Shown here: positions 38,894-47,285 of the stretch, one piece after another
How the letters are laid out: each line of letters starts with the position of its first letter
Numbering within the stretch: position 1 is the stretch's first letter
Assembly: GCF_010748935.1 (NCBI RefSeq)
Contig: NZ_CP048796.1
Span: forward strand, 1,305,001 to 1,369,000
Length of the DNA: 64,000 nucleotides
Reading direction: 5' to 3'
Origin: Providencia vermicola
Lineage (GTDB): Bacteria; Pseudomonadota; Gammaproteobacteria; Enterobacterales; Enterobacteriaceae
Notes under the pieces: generated by a model
Database searches by the model: none
Seen by the model: only the letters and a program-made list of their open reading frames with translations
What the model was told of the DNA's origin: nothing
Made by a program: the position numbers and the translations under genes

Positions 38894-39472
38894 ATGTTGA
38901 AGAAAACGGTTCTTGGTCTGGCAACAGGTGCATTATTTTTAACAGCGGGTTCTGCATTAGCGGAAACCTATAAATTTGATAAGCAAGGTCAGCACGCATT
39001 TATCGAATTCCGTATCCAACATTTAGGCTATAGCTGGGTATATGGTAGCTTTAAGGATTTTGATGGTAGTTTTACTTATGATGCGAAAGACCCATCAAAA
39101 GATAAAGTCGAAGTAACAATTAAAACAGGCAGTATCGATACCAACCATGCAGAACGTGATAAACACTTACGTAGTGGTGATTTCTTGAATGCCTCTAAAT
39201 ACCCAGAAGCAAAATTTGTTTCTACTGAAGTGAAGAAAAAAGGTGATGTTTACAAGATCACAGGCGACTTCACATTAAATGGTGTTACAAAGCCCATTAC
39301 ATTAGATGCAAAATTGATGGGTGAAGGTAAAGACCCATGGGGTGGATATCGTGCAGGTTTTGAAGCACAAGGCAATATTAAGCTGAAAGACTTTAACATT
39401 AAATCTGATTTAGGACCTAAGTCCCAAGAAGCTGAACTACTGATTTCAGTAGAGGGCGTACAAGACAAGTAA
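38894..39472 (+). CDS. yceI: YceI family periplasmic lipid-binding protein
   Basis: A 192-residue protein. Residues 1-22 are a signal peptide ending in ALA before ETYKFD. The mature part is a YceI lipocalin-like barrel ([66 protein letters not shown]). Family members bind polyisoprenoids such as ubiquinone-8. Start at 38894 with TGGAGATAATT; the GTG at 38882 is unlikely. Operon with the cytochrome b561 gene, followed by a strong terminator. Confidence 0.95.
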   Translation: MLKKTVLGLATGALFLTAGSALAETYKFDKQGQHAFIEFRIQHLGYSWVYGSFKDFDGSFTYDAKDPSKDKVEVTIKTGSIDTNHAERDKHLRSGDFLNASKYPEAKFVSTEVKKKGDVYKITGDFTLNGVTKPITLDAKLMGEGKDPWGGYRAGFEAQGNIKLKDFNIKSDLGPKSQEAELLISVEGVQDK

Positions 39473-39486
39473 TTAATTTTTCAGCT

Positions 39487-39528
39487 AAAAAGCGCTCAGT
39501 GTCCTTTTGTCACTGGGCGCTTTTTTTT
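39487..39528. terminator. Strong, probably bidirectional terminator after yceI
   Basis: AAAAAGCGCTCAGTG pairs with CACTGGGCGCTTTTT (one mismatch) around a 9-base loop, ending in eight T residues. Confidence 0.9.
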
Positions 39529-39674
39529 AGCTAGGTAATTTCCTTTTTTCCTATAGCTAATTCACTTTATAAAGGGGTAGAATGTATTAATAATTAATTG
39601 ACTTAAAAAATAATATTTTAGATAAGTCAATTAAGGTTATTTATTTATAGGCACTGTTATAAAGGTAGGGGCCC

Positions 39675-40481
39675 TTGAAGACAAATAGTTCACGCAAAAC
39701 AGCATTGATTGTTGTTATTATTTTTATTGCATTTGCGCTCGGTTTTTATTGGTTAGGTAAAGATAATAATACATTATCGACGCAAACGGATGCTGAAGCT
39801 CAGACAACTTCTTTAGAGGCACCATTAAGCGCTGTTCAAGTAGAGGCATTAGCTAAGCTTGAAAAACAAATGCCTGTCATTGGCACAATTAAAAAATTAA
39901 GCCCAGAAGCGTATTCAAGTTTTGAACAAATTGTTCGTGACTATGAGCCATCGAATGAATTACTGACTCGCCATATATTTGACCAGATCGTTGGCAGTGT
40001 CATGCAGTTAGTTATTGAGCGTATACCTTATGCTTCAGATAAATCAGTTATCAACTTTACGAGTAAAGTAAATGATTATTTGAATGTGTTGTTAGAAACT
40101 GACCCTTCAGGGAAAACATGTTTCTACTCTCTATTTCCATATTTACGGGATTCGGCAGCGATAATTCCCCCAGCAAAAAGTCATGCGGTATTGTTTAAAC
40201 AGTTGGAAGCAACTAATGATTTATTACTTTCAACTGAATCAGGCATCAAACAGCCAATGGTCTTACGTGAAGAACAAGCTGCAATTTTGGACGGCATTCA
40301 GAAAAAGCTTGTTGCAAAATATGGCGATCAAACATTATTGCTTGAAAATTTAGATAAAGCGAAACAGCAGCCAGCAGTGACTTGTCGTATAACGATGAGT
40401 TTTTACGACCAAATTCTCGCTATACCTGACAATCAGAAAAAAGCTGCTTTTTTACGAGCGCTATTTTCAGCCGCTAATTAG
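39675..40481 (+). CDS. Hypothetical membrane-anchored protein
   Basis: A 268-residue protein read from TTG at 39675 (AGGGGCCC upstream; no ATG gives the N-terminal anchor). Residues 1-28 are a basic tip and one hydrophobic segment (TALIVVIIFIAFALGFYW), then a linker and a largely helical region to the C-terminus with two cysteines (GKTCFYSL near 148 and AVTCRITM near 235). It probably faces the periplasm while anchored in the inner membrane. I do not recognise the family. It sits alone between two terminators, so context gives no function. Confidence 0.65.
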   Translation: MKTNSSRKTALIVVIIFIAFALGFYWLGKDNNTLSTQTDAEAQTTSLEAPLSAVQVEALAKLEKQMPVIGTIKKLSPEAYSSFEQIVRDYEPSNELLTRHIFDQIVGSVMQLVIERIPYASDKSVINFTSKVNDYLNVLLETDPSGKTCFYSLFPYLRDSAAIIPPAKSHAVLFKQLEATNDLLLSTESGIKQPMVLREEQAAILDGIQKKLVAKYGDQTLLLENLDKAKQQPAVTCRITMSFYDQILAIPDNQKKAAFLRALFSAAN

Positions 40482-40494
40482 TTGATTATGGATT

Positions 40495-40532
40495 GCAATA
40501 TCCCATGAAAAAATGATGGGATATTGCGTTTT
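40495..40532 (+). terminator. Terminator after the hypothetical gene
   Basis: Perfect 12-bp stem GCAATATCCCAT / ATGGGATATTGC with a 9-base loop, followed by GTTTTC. The remainder of the gap to 40835 is AT-rich promoter DNA without ORFs. Confidence 0.8.
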
Positions 40533-40835
40533 CAACCAATTTATCTTCTCTAGCATGCTTTTTTCTATCCGAAAATATTTCTCACTCATCATAATTAACT
40601 TCCGCGACTAAATAGCATGTAATTGTTATTGTGTGTTTCAAATGATGAATCAACCGTGTGATTACGCGGTAATTCTTCTATACTTTTAACGTCAGAGTGT
40701 CATTTTATATTCATTAAGTTTGTGAATATTGTTATTGAGTTCAGTTGATATATTTTATTTATTTGATCCATCAATTTTTTGGCTATGATATGTTTAAAAT
40801 CTATCGGCGGTAAGTCTTTGTATCTAGGAGGAAAG

Positions 40836-41915
40836 ATGTCATTTGTTAAGAAAAGCATGGTCGCCTTACTCACTGCGGCTGCGGTTTATGTTCCCTCAGT
40901 CGTGACTCAAGCTTGTACTCGAGTGGTTTATTTGGGTGAGGATCAGCAGACCATGACCGCTAGAACGATGGATTGGAAATATGATATTGGAACCAATTTA
41001 TGGATCCTCCCACGAGGTATGGATAGGGATGGTATTGCCGGACCTAACTCCCTCAAATGGAAATCAAAGTATGGCAGCGTGATCGCGTCAGGTTATGATA
41101 TTTCAACGACAGACGGGGTTAATGAAAAAGGTTTAGTGGCTAACTTATTATGGTTAGCTGAATCAAAATATCCGCAAGCAAATGATAAACAACCGGCATT
41201 ATCGATCTCATTATGGGCTCAATATATGCTAGATAACTATGCTACGGTTGCTGAAGCAGTCGCTGCATTGGAAAAAACGCCATTATTAGTCATGACAGAT
41301 AATGTACCAGGGCAGGATCGCTTGGCGACATTACATTTATCCTTGTCTGATGCAAGTGGTGATAGCGCGATTATTGAGTACATTGATGGTAAACAAGTTA
41401 TTCATCATAGCCGTAATTACCAAGTTATGACCAACTCTCCTACCTATGAAAAACAGTTAGCTATGCAGGAATATTGGCAGGGCATTGGTGGTACGGTGAT
41501 GCTACCCGGCACAAACCGTTCAGCAGATAGGTTTGCACGCGCACAGTTTTATGTGAATGCTATCCCACAACAAACCACGCCTAATAAGGCTGTAGCAAGC
41601 GTGTTTGGGGTGATCCGTAATGTGTCAGTTCCATATGGATTAACGACTGAAAACTCCCCTGAAATTTCATCGACACGCTGGAGAACGCTGGTTGACCATA
41701 AGCGTCAATTATATTTCTTTGAGTCAGCATTAACCCCAAATATATTCTGGACCGACCTTAAAAAAATTGATTTCTCAGCAGAAACAGGCAAGGTGAAAAA
41801 ATTAAGTCTTGGCGTTGAGCAGAGCAATATTTTTTCAGGTGATGCGACCAATGAATATGTGGATAGCAAGCCTTTTGAATTTTTAGGGTTATCAGCGAAA
41901 CAACTCGGTTATTAA
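40836..41915 (+). CDS. Exported Ntn-hydrolase of the choloylglycine hydrolase / penicillin V acylase family
   Basis: A 359-residue linear amide hydrolase. Residues 1-26 form a signal peptide, with cleavage in VVTQA before CTRVVYLG so that the catalytic Cys becomes the mature N-terminus. Other catalytic residues: Arg and Asp in TARTMDWKYD, Asn in TNSPTYEKQ near 207, and Arg in STRWRTLVD near 288. AGGAGGAAAG is an ideal ribosome site; the frame from 40779 is not used. Periplasmic Gram-negative members hydrolyse penicillin V and long-chain acyl-homoserine lactones; bile salts are another possibility. Single gene. Confidence 0.9.
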   Translation: MSFVKKSMVALLTAAAVYVPSVVTQACTRVVYLGEDQQTMTARTMDWKYDIGTNLWILPRGMDRDGIAGPNSLKWKSKYGSVIASGYDISTTDGVNEKGLVANLLWLAESKYPQANDKQPALSISLWAQYMLDNYATVAEAVAALEKTPLLVMTDNVPGQDRLATLHLSLSDASGDSAIIEYIDGKQVIHHSRNYQVMTNSPTYEKQLAMQEYWQGIGGTVMLPGTNRSADRFARAQFYVNAIPQQTTPNKAVASVFGVIRNVSVPYGLTTENSPEISSTRWRTLVDHKRQLYFFESALTPNIFWTDLKKIDFSAETGKVKKLSLGVEQSNIFSGDATNEYVDSKPFEFLGLSAKQLGY

Positions 41916-41925
41916 ATTTATCGTC

Positions 41926-41958
41926 ATCAACCTTCTGGGAGTCCTGAAGGTTGATTTT
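41926..41958 (+). terminator. Terminator after the acylase gene
   Basis: Perfect 10-bp stem ATCAACCTTC / GAAGGTTGAT with a 10-base loop, followed by TTT. Confidence 0.75.
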
Positions 41959-42050
41959 GATCAAGCTATCTATTATCACCTTATGAAACCTTTGCAGGTA
42001 ATCGAATAACATTATAAGATGCATTTAATATGCAACTTAAAGGTGATGAT

Positions 42051-42917
42051 ATGAGCGAGTTAGTTTGTTATAAAACCATGCCGGTATGGGATAAAGCTTC
42101 TCTGCCTCTCATGTTCCAAGAGCGCCACAACACAAAAGAAGAGACTTACGCGCAACTGAAAGTACTAAAAGGTTCACTTGATTTTGTTATTTTTGCTGAT
42201 GATGGGAGTGAGCAAAAATTCACATTTGATGTTGATAATCAACCTCCCGTAATTGAACCACAAGTTTGGCATCGAATTTCATCCTGTAGTGATGATATGC
42301 AATGCCAACTCTCTTTCTTGTGCCATCCTGACATTAAATTCTATAAAGAACACGGATTAACTATCCCACATTCTGAAGTCAGATTTTTATGTGAAAATAA
42401 ACTATCTCAACCATGCAAAACATTAGACTTAGGTTCAGGAAGAGGTCGTAATAGTTTTTATCTTGCGCTGCAAGGTTATGATGTCACTGCGGTAGATATT
42501 AATCCACAGCATATTCAAGCTATTGATTTTGTGAAAAAACAAGCGGGTATAGAAAACATTAAAACCGCAATTTATGATATCAATAGCCACCAAATCAAAG
42601 GTGATTATGACTTAATTGTTTCAACCGTCGTTTTAATGTTTTTACAGCGTGAAAACATAGCCGATATCATTGCCGATATGCAAGCTCACACATTACCTGG
42701 CGGTATTAATGTCATTGTCTGTGCAGTAGAAACACCGAACGCACCTTTAGACTTAGTTCCATTTAAATGTTTTCTTAAAGCAGGGGAATTAAGCGGATAT
42801 TATAAAGATTGGGAAATTCTAAAATATAATGAGGATCCAGGTCATCTTCATAGAACTGATGCACAAGGTCAGCGTATTAAACTCAATTTCGCTACCTTAA
42901 TCGCGAAAAAGAAATAA
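42051..42917 (+). CDS. tehB: Tellurite resistance methyltransferase with N-terminal DUF1971 domain
   Basis: A 288-residue protein. Residues about 5-85 are the DUF1971 cupin-like domain (MPVWDKASLPLMFQERHNT, PPVIEPQVWHRI); residues about 95-288 are a SAM-dependent methyltransferase with motif I LDLGSGRGRNSFYLAL near 125 and VTAVDINP near 145. The two-domain form matches Haemophilus TehB (about 286 residues) rather than the shorter E. coli TehB. AAAGGTGATGAT places the start at 42051. It detoxifies tellurite or similar oxyanions by methylation. No tehA is adjacent. Confidence 0.93.
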   Translation: MSELVCYKTMPVWDKASLPLMFQERHNTKEETYAQLKVLKGSLDFVIFADDGSEQKFTFDVDNQPPVIEPQVWHRISSCSDDMQCQLSFLCHPDIKFYKEHGLTIPHSEVRFLCENKLSQPCKTLDLGSGRGRNSFYLALQGYDVTAVDINPQHIQAIDFVKKQAGIENIKTAIYDINSHQIKGDYDLIVSTVVLMFLQRENIADIIADMQAHTLPGGINVIVCAVETPNAPLDLVPFKCFLKAGELSGYYKDWEILKYNEDPGHLHRTDAQGQRIKLNFATLIAKKK

Positions 42918-42935
42918 GTGCTTATTGGTTAATGA

Positions 42936-42960
42936 TGGCGGGATGTATACCATCCCGCCA
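42936..42960. terminator. Terminator between convergent tehB and clcA
   Basis: Perfect 10-bp stem TGGCGGGATG / CATCCCGCCA with a 5-base loop; no T-run on either side. Confidence 0.7.
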
Positions 42961-42965
42961 ATGAG

Positions 42966-44372
42966 TTAGGCTTGATTTACCGTTTTTGTTTGCTCTTCTG
43001 ATTTTTCTGCTGCACTTCGTTGTAATGTTCTTTCTAATAAAACAGAATAAAGCGGTCTACCGCCGAGTAGTTGTGCGACCATAGTTGCACCTAAACAAGT
43101 AATAATCATCGGTAAAATCAGTTGATAATTACTGGTCATTTCAAGGACAAGAACTAGCCCTGTTAATGGTGCCCTAACGGTTGCTGCAAATAATGCTCCC
43201 ATACCCGCAATAGCAAAAGTCCCTATTTCAATTTGATAATCAGGAAAAATTTCTAAAACACAGTAACCATAGATCCCACCAAAAAGTGTGCCTAATGCGA
43301 GTAAGGGTGAAAAAATGCCTCCTGGGGCTCCAGAACTAAAACTGATCGTTGATGTTAGAAAGCGTAAAGCAAAAAATAGAATTAAAAGGGAGATTGTAAA
43401 GCTTCCCGCCATCATCTGATGGATCATTGAAAAGCCTCCACCCACAATTTCAGGCGCGTAAACGCCAATAGCACCACAGCTACCACCAATTAACCCCCCC
43501 ATTAATACAAAGCGGGATACTTTATTTTGATAGAAGGCGAGAAACTTAGTTTGCAGGTAGAGTAAAAAATTATTAAAACAAATACCCACGACACCAAACA
43601 ACAGCCCTAAGACTAAATAAAGCCATAGCGTGTTTAGCGGGGCAGATGAAAATTGTCCGATGTTTAGAATCGCTGCTTGGCCACTGATTAACTGGTAGAC
43701 AATCGTAGACGTGATTGAGCCAATAAAGACAGCTTTGATGGAGATCAGGCTGTATTTAAATTGTGGGCGCATTTCTTCAATGACAAATAAAATACCAGCA
43801 AGCGGTGCATTAAAGGCTGTTGATAAACCAGCTGCTGCGCCTGCGGCTAATAGGGTGTGACGTGACTCATTATTTTTAACGCGAAAAATATCATAAAACA
43901 TTTGGCTTATATTAGCCCCCAGTTGTACGGTAGGGCCTTCACGGCCCAGTACCATTCCGGAACCTAAAGCCCCTAGTCCACCAAAAAATTTAACGGGGAT
44001 CACTCTCCACCAACGGACTGGGCGTAAATCTTGCAAAGCCCCTTCGATTTCTGGGATACCTGAGCCTCCAGACTCCGGAGATATTTTTTTCACTAAATAG
44101 TATCCCACCATCGCTAATATGGCAGATACAGCAAACATGGCTGGAATTATTAGCCATTTATCAGTGACCAGTTCACCAACAGTGCTACTTCTGTAGTTGC
44201 TTACCCAAGTTGTCCCTAATTCAAACAAAGAACCAATAAGGCCCACAAATGCGCCAATGACTGCGGCTAAAAGTAAAATCGTCACTGGTGTCTTATTAGA
44301 CTCTTTCAATCGTCTGAGTATTCCAAAACGATATTTCATTGCAGATTGGCTAATGGGACTTTGTTCGGACAT
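42966..44372 (-). CDS. clcA: H+/Cl- exchange transporter
   Basis: A 468-residue CLC antiporter. All key motifs are present: GSGIPEIEG near residue 95, [10 protein letters not shown] near 134 with the gating Glu, the internal proton Glu in VIEEMRPQF near 190, and the [14 protein letters not shown] selectivity segment near 345. The start MSEQS at 44372 is chosen; the frame continues upstream to a TTG at 44408 but with no family match. It exchanges chloride and protons across the inner membrane and helps acid resistance. Single gene, divergent from the HisA-like operon. Confidence 0.94.
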   Translation of the reverse strand: MSEQSPISQSAMKYRFGILRRLKESNKTPVTILLLAAVIGAFVGLIGSLFELGTTWVSNYRSSTVGELVTDKWLIIPAMFAVSAILAMVGYYLVKKISPESGGSGIPEIEGALQDLRPVRWWRVIPVKFFGGLGALGSGMVLGREGPTVQLGANISQMFYDIFRVKNNESRHTLLAAGAAAGLSTAFNAPLAGILFVIEEMRPQFKYSLISIKAVFIGSITSTIVYQLISGQAAILNIGQFSSAPLNTLWLYLVLGLLFGVVGICFNNFLLYLQTKFLAFYQNKVSRFVLMGGLIGGSCGAIGVYAPEIVGGGFSMIHQMMAGSFTISLLILFFALRFLTSTISFSSGAPGGIFSPLLALGTLFGGIYGYCVLEIFPDYQIEIGTFAIAGMGALFAATVRAPLTGLVLVLEMTSNYQLILPMIITCLGATMVAQLLGGRPLYSVLLERTLQRSAAEKSEEQTKTVNQA

Positions 44373-44714
44373 CTTTTTATGACTCTCTATATTGGTAATG
44401 AGTAACAAATAGTGATTATTTTAGCACAACAGTAAGTTCGCTAAACCATACCATAAATTTATTGTTAGGTATTTTATTTAAAAGATAACGTAAACCAAAC
44501 GAAATTTTTCTAATTTAAACTATTGGATAATGATGAGTTATGAATGATTAAGAAAAAGATTATGAAGATTAATAGCTAATTATTTATAGAGGGTGCTTTA
44601 AGCTATTTAAGCGTAATAATAATAAGTAATGCTCTAATTTTTATTGAGATTGTGACTTAAATAATCAGTAAGCTAATATTTAGCTCCGTTAGTGACGAAT
44701 AATTAGGTTTAACG
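44373..44714. promoter_or_regulatory. 342-base divergent promoter region ahead of the nucleotide cluster
   Basis: AT-rich, non-coding DNA between clcA and the HisA-like gene. It must hold both promoters. No palindromic operator stands out, and there is no regulator gene beside the cluster. Confidence 0.45.
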
Positions 44715-45500
44715 ATGCTTAAATTTTTAGATATTTATCCTTCAATCGATATTGTATCTGGCTATGCAATGGTTTCTCAGACTGCAATTAAAATAACGCA
44801 GGGTAAACACTATAATAAAGCACAAGTTGATAACAAGATCCTTGGAACCCCAGTTGAAGTCGTTAATCGCTGGCAAAATGCTGGCGCCAAATACGTTCAT
44901 ATGGTTGATTTGGATGCGGCTGCTGGTAAAGGTGACAATTATCAATCCATTAAGGAAGCCGTTGTTAAAGCGAATGCGCAAGTGCAAATTTGTGGGGGGA
45001 TACGTGACGATGAAACATTATCTCGAGCACTTAATTTAGGTTGCCAAAGAGTGAATATCGGTACGGCAGCGCTGGAAAATGTAGCTTGGTGCGAAAAGGT
45101 GCTTATGGAATATGGCGACAAGATCGCAATAGCATTGGATGTTAAACAAATAGAAGGACAATATTATCTTACAAGCCGAGGGTGGAATATCATCAATAAA
45201 ATGCTATGGCCCGTTTTAGAAAGGCTGAACAAAATAGGCTGTCAACGTTATGTTGTAACCGACGTTGACAGAGGTGGGATGCTTTCCTCTCCTAATTTTG
45301 ATTTATTACAGCAAGTTTGTAATAAAACGGCTTCTCCGATTATCGCTGGTGGTGGTGTGGCTTCACTTGATGATATTAAAAAATTATCGACTATGCGTAG
45401 GCAAGGTATTGAAGGAGTCATCCTTGGTCAAGCGCTTCATATAGGCTTAATAGATTTACCTAATGCATTATTGGCTACCAAGAGTCACGATATTGAATAG
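44715..45500 (+). CDS. HisA-family phosphosugar isomerase paralog
   Basis: A 261-residue TIM barrel of the HisA/HisF family. The catalytic acid Asp lies in YPSIDIVSG (Asp 12) and the second in VTDVDRGGM (near 183); MVDLDAAAG, QICGGIRDD, VNIGTAAL, TSRGWN and the phosphate loops IAGGGVAS and VILGQAL are all conserved. It is therefore probably active in an Amadori-type rearrangement of a phosphoribosyl-amine. It is not in a his operon; the N-terminal extension and an insertion after SIDIV (AMVSQTAIKITQGKHY) differ from housekeeping HisA. It is gene 1 of a tight five-gene operon. PRA isomerase (TrpF/PriA-like) activity is an alternative. Confidence 0.85.
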   Translation: MLKFLDIYPSIDIVSGYAMVSQTAIKITQGKHYNKAQVDNKILGTPVEVVNRWQNAGAKYVHMVDLDAAAGKGDNYQSIKEAVVKANAQVQICGGIRDDETLSRALNLGCQRVNIGTAALENVAWCEKVLMEYGDKIAIALDVKQIEGQYYLTSRGWNIINKMLWPVLERLNKIGCQRYVVTDVDRGGMLSSPNFDLLQQVCNKTASPIIAGGGVASLDDIKKLSTMRRQGIEGVILGQALHIGLIDLPNALLATKSHDIE

Positions 45501-45511
45501 AGAGCTTATTT

Positions 45512-46606
45512 ATGAGTCAGTTATTTTCTGTTAGTGCGGAAAATATTAGCTTATTAGGCAGTTTGATTTCTCCTGTAACTAATGCTCGCTTTTATAAAGC
45601 ATATCGATATTTACCAAAGTTATTTTATTATGAAAATGGTGTCATTAATAGCCGAGGAGAAGTTTATTATCAAAAATTGAATTGTAATCAAATTATTTAT
45701 CAATTAATGGAATTGAAAAATCAATATTTAATGGTCCCAGATATTGAATCTGAGAAGGTCATAAAGTATGTCATTGCTGACCATATGTTTTCTAAACTGC
45801 TAAAAATGTTAGACTTTATTATTGGTAATAATGATGAGGATAGGGATGTTATTAACGGATATATAAAAGCAATTGATTGGTGTGCGACAGTGATTATAAA
45901 TTTCATCATGGGAACTGATTTACCTAAATATCTAGGTGAAATGGAGAGTCTCAGTATAAATTCAAATTTAGGGTTAAAGTATCCAAGAGAACAAATAGAG
46001 GGAGATAATCATTTTATTTCATTAACATCTGCATTATGGTTAACTGAACAATATGATTATATCGTTGGTATTGCATTAGGGGGAGTAGGGTGCTCTGCGC
46101 TCATATCTTGCTATTTAAAAAAGCCTTTAGGAATAATTAAGCTATCTCATTATGATGAGGTTAATATAAACAAGAAAATACCCTTTTATCGTAGTTGGGA
46201 AGGGGCAGGTAAGATACTCTTAGTGGATGATAATTGTGGAAGTGGGCGAACCCTGAGTCATGCTAAAAAATATCTCAAACAAGTCACGATGAATGATATT
46301 TCAATTTTTGCAACAGAGTTACATTGGGAAAAATTTTTTAGAAAAAAAGTCTATCAGCATCCAGAGAATATCTTTAATCCTAAAACGCTAACTGAGCTTT
46401 CGCCTTGGTGTTTTCGACATTTTGAATTAATAAATTTGTTAAGGAAAAAAGAAAAATATCATACGGAAACGGCACGTATCACAACAGCCGACTGGATAGA
46501 TTATTCGCTGACGATTATTTCGCTATTAGAAAAAATACTTCCAGAAGAAAAATATTTATTAAACCTGAAAAGCAAGTTTGAACTTTTCATGATCAATAAC
46601 CAATAA
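45512..46606 (+). CDS. Phosphoribosyltransferase-like protein
   Basis: A 364-residue protein. The C-terminal half has a type I PRTase core: DYIVGIALGGVGCSALIS near residue 189 and the PRPP-binding signature KILLVDDNCGSGRTLSHAKKYL near 234 (two acidic residues followed by GSGRT). The first 170 residues are helical and not recognised. AT-rich, with many ATA and TTA codons. It starts 11 bases behind the HisA-like gene. It may attach a ribose 5-phosphate to a base-like acceptor or remove it. ComF or orotate PRTase-like families are distant relatives only. Confidence 0.75.
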   Translation: MSQLFSVSAENISLLGSLISPVTNARFYKAYRYLPKLFYYENGVINSRGEVYYQKLNCNQIIYQLMELKNQYLMVPDIESEKVIKYVIADHMFSKLLKMLDFIIGNNDEDRDVINGYIKAIDWCATVIINFIMGTDLPKYLGEMESLSINSNLGLKYPREQIEGDNHFISLTSALWLTEQYDYIVGIALGGVGCSALISCYLKKPLGIIKLSHYDEVNINKKIPFYRSWEGAGKILLVDDNCGSGRTLSHAKKYLKQVTMNDISIFATELHWEKFFRKKVYQHPENIFNPKTLTELSPWCFRHFELINLLRKKEKYHTETARITTADWIDYSLTIISLLEKILPEEKYLLNLKSKFELFMINNQ

Positions 46607-46615
46607 AGGACAATT

Positions 46616-47269
46616 ATGGGGAAGTCACATGTAATATGGGATTGGAATGGTACGCTTTTAGACGATGTTCATATCTCTCTTCTTGCAGCAAATAAAGTAT
46701 TTAATCAGTTAGGCTTTAAAGAGTTAAGCTTACATGAATATCGAGAGAACTACTCTGTTCCGGTGAACATTTTTTATCATAATGTGATGGGGAGAGAACC
46801 GACTAAATCGGAATGGCAAACAATAGGTAATGTATTTAACCAATATTATAAACCCAATGTTAGAACGGCCTATTTATCTAGAGGGGCTATTGAAGCATTA
46901 CAATATAGAAATAAAAACAAGTTCACTCAATCAGTTTGTTCTTTAATGGAACAAGACGAACTTAACCAAAGTATTTTTGATACACAGGTATCTTCATATT
47001 TTAATTTAGTGGAAGGGCGGACATTACCTTTATTAAAAAAGGGAAAATCCGAACAACTTTCATTGCATATAAAAAAATTAAATATTTTACCATCACGGTG
47101 TGTTGTGGTTGGTGATGCCGCAGATGATGCATTATCTGCTTTTGAAGTAGGAGCTAAAGCGATTCTTTATACTGGTGGGACTCATTGCGCTGAGAATTTA
47201 GCTAAGACAGGAGCCTATCTTGTTGATTCGCTTTTAGGAGCTGCAATTTTAGCAGAAGATATTGTTTAA
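46616..47269 (+). CDS. HAD-superfamily phosphatase
   Basis: A 217-residue HAD hydrolase. Motif I is WDWNGTLLDD at residues 8-17, with the nucleophilic Asp 9 and Asn at the +2 position; the Lys of motif III and the motif IV VVGDAADDALSAFEVGA near 162 are clear. A helical cap lies between. It should dephosphorylate a small phosphate ester. AAAGGACAATT is the ribosome site; the gap to the upstream gene is 9 bases. In this operon a nucleotide 5'-phosphate is an attractive substrate, as in pathways that release a nucleoside at the last step. That is inference. Confidence 0.88.
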   Translation: MGKSHVIWDWNGTLLDDVHISLLAANKVFNQLGFKELSLHEYRENYSVPVNIFYHNVMGREPTKSEWQTIGNVFNQYYKPNVRTAYLSRGAIEALQYRNKNKFTQSVCSLMEQDELNQSIFDTQVSSYFNLVEGRTLPLLKKGKSEQLSLHIKKLNILPSRCVVVGDAADDALSAFEVGAKAILYTGGTHCAENLAKTGAYLVDSLLGAAILAEDIV

Positions 47270-47285
47270 ATAGATAGGAGGATAA

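Noticed and set aside
44373-44408. Upstream TTG start for clcA
   Set aside because: Adds residues without family similarity and has no ribosome site.
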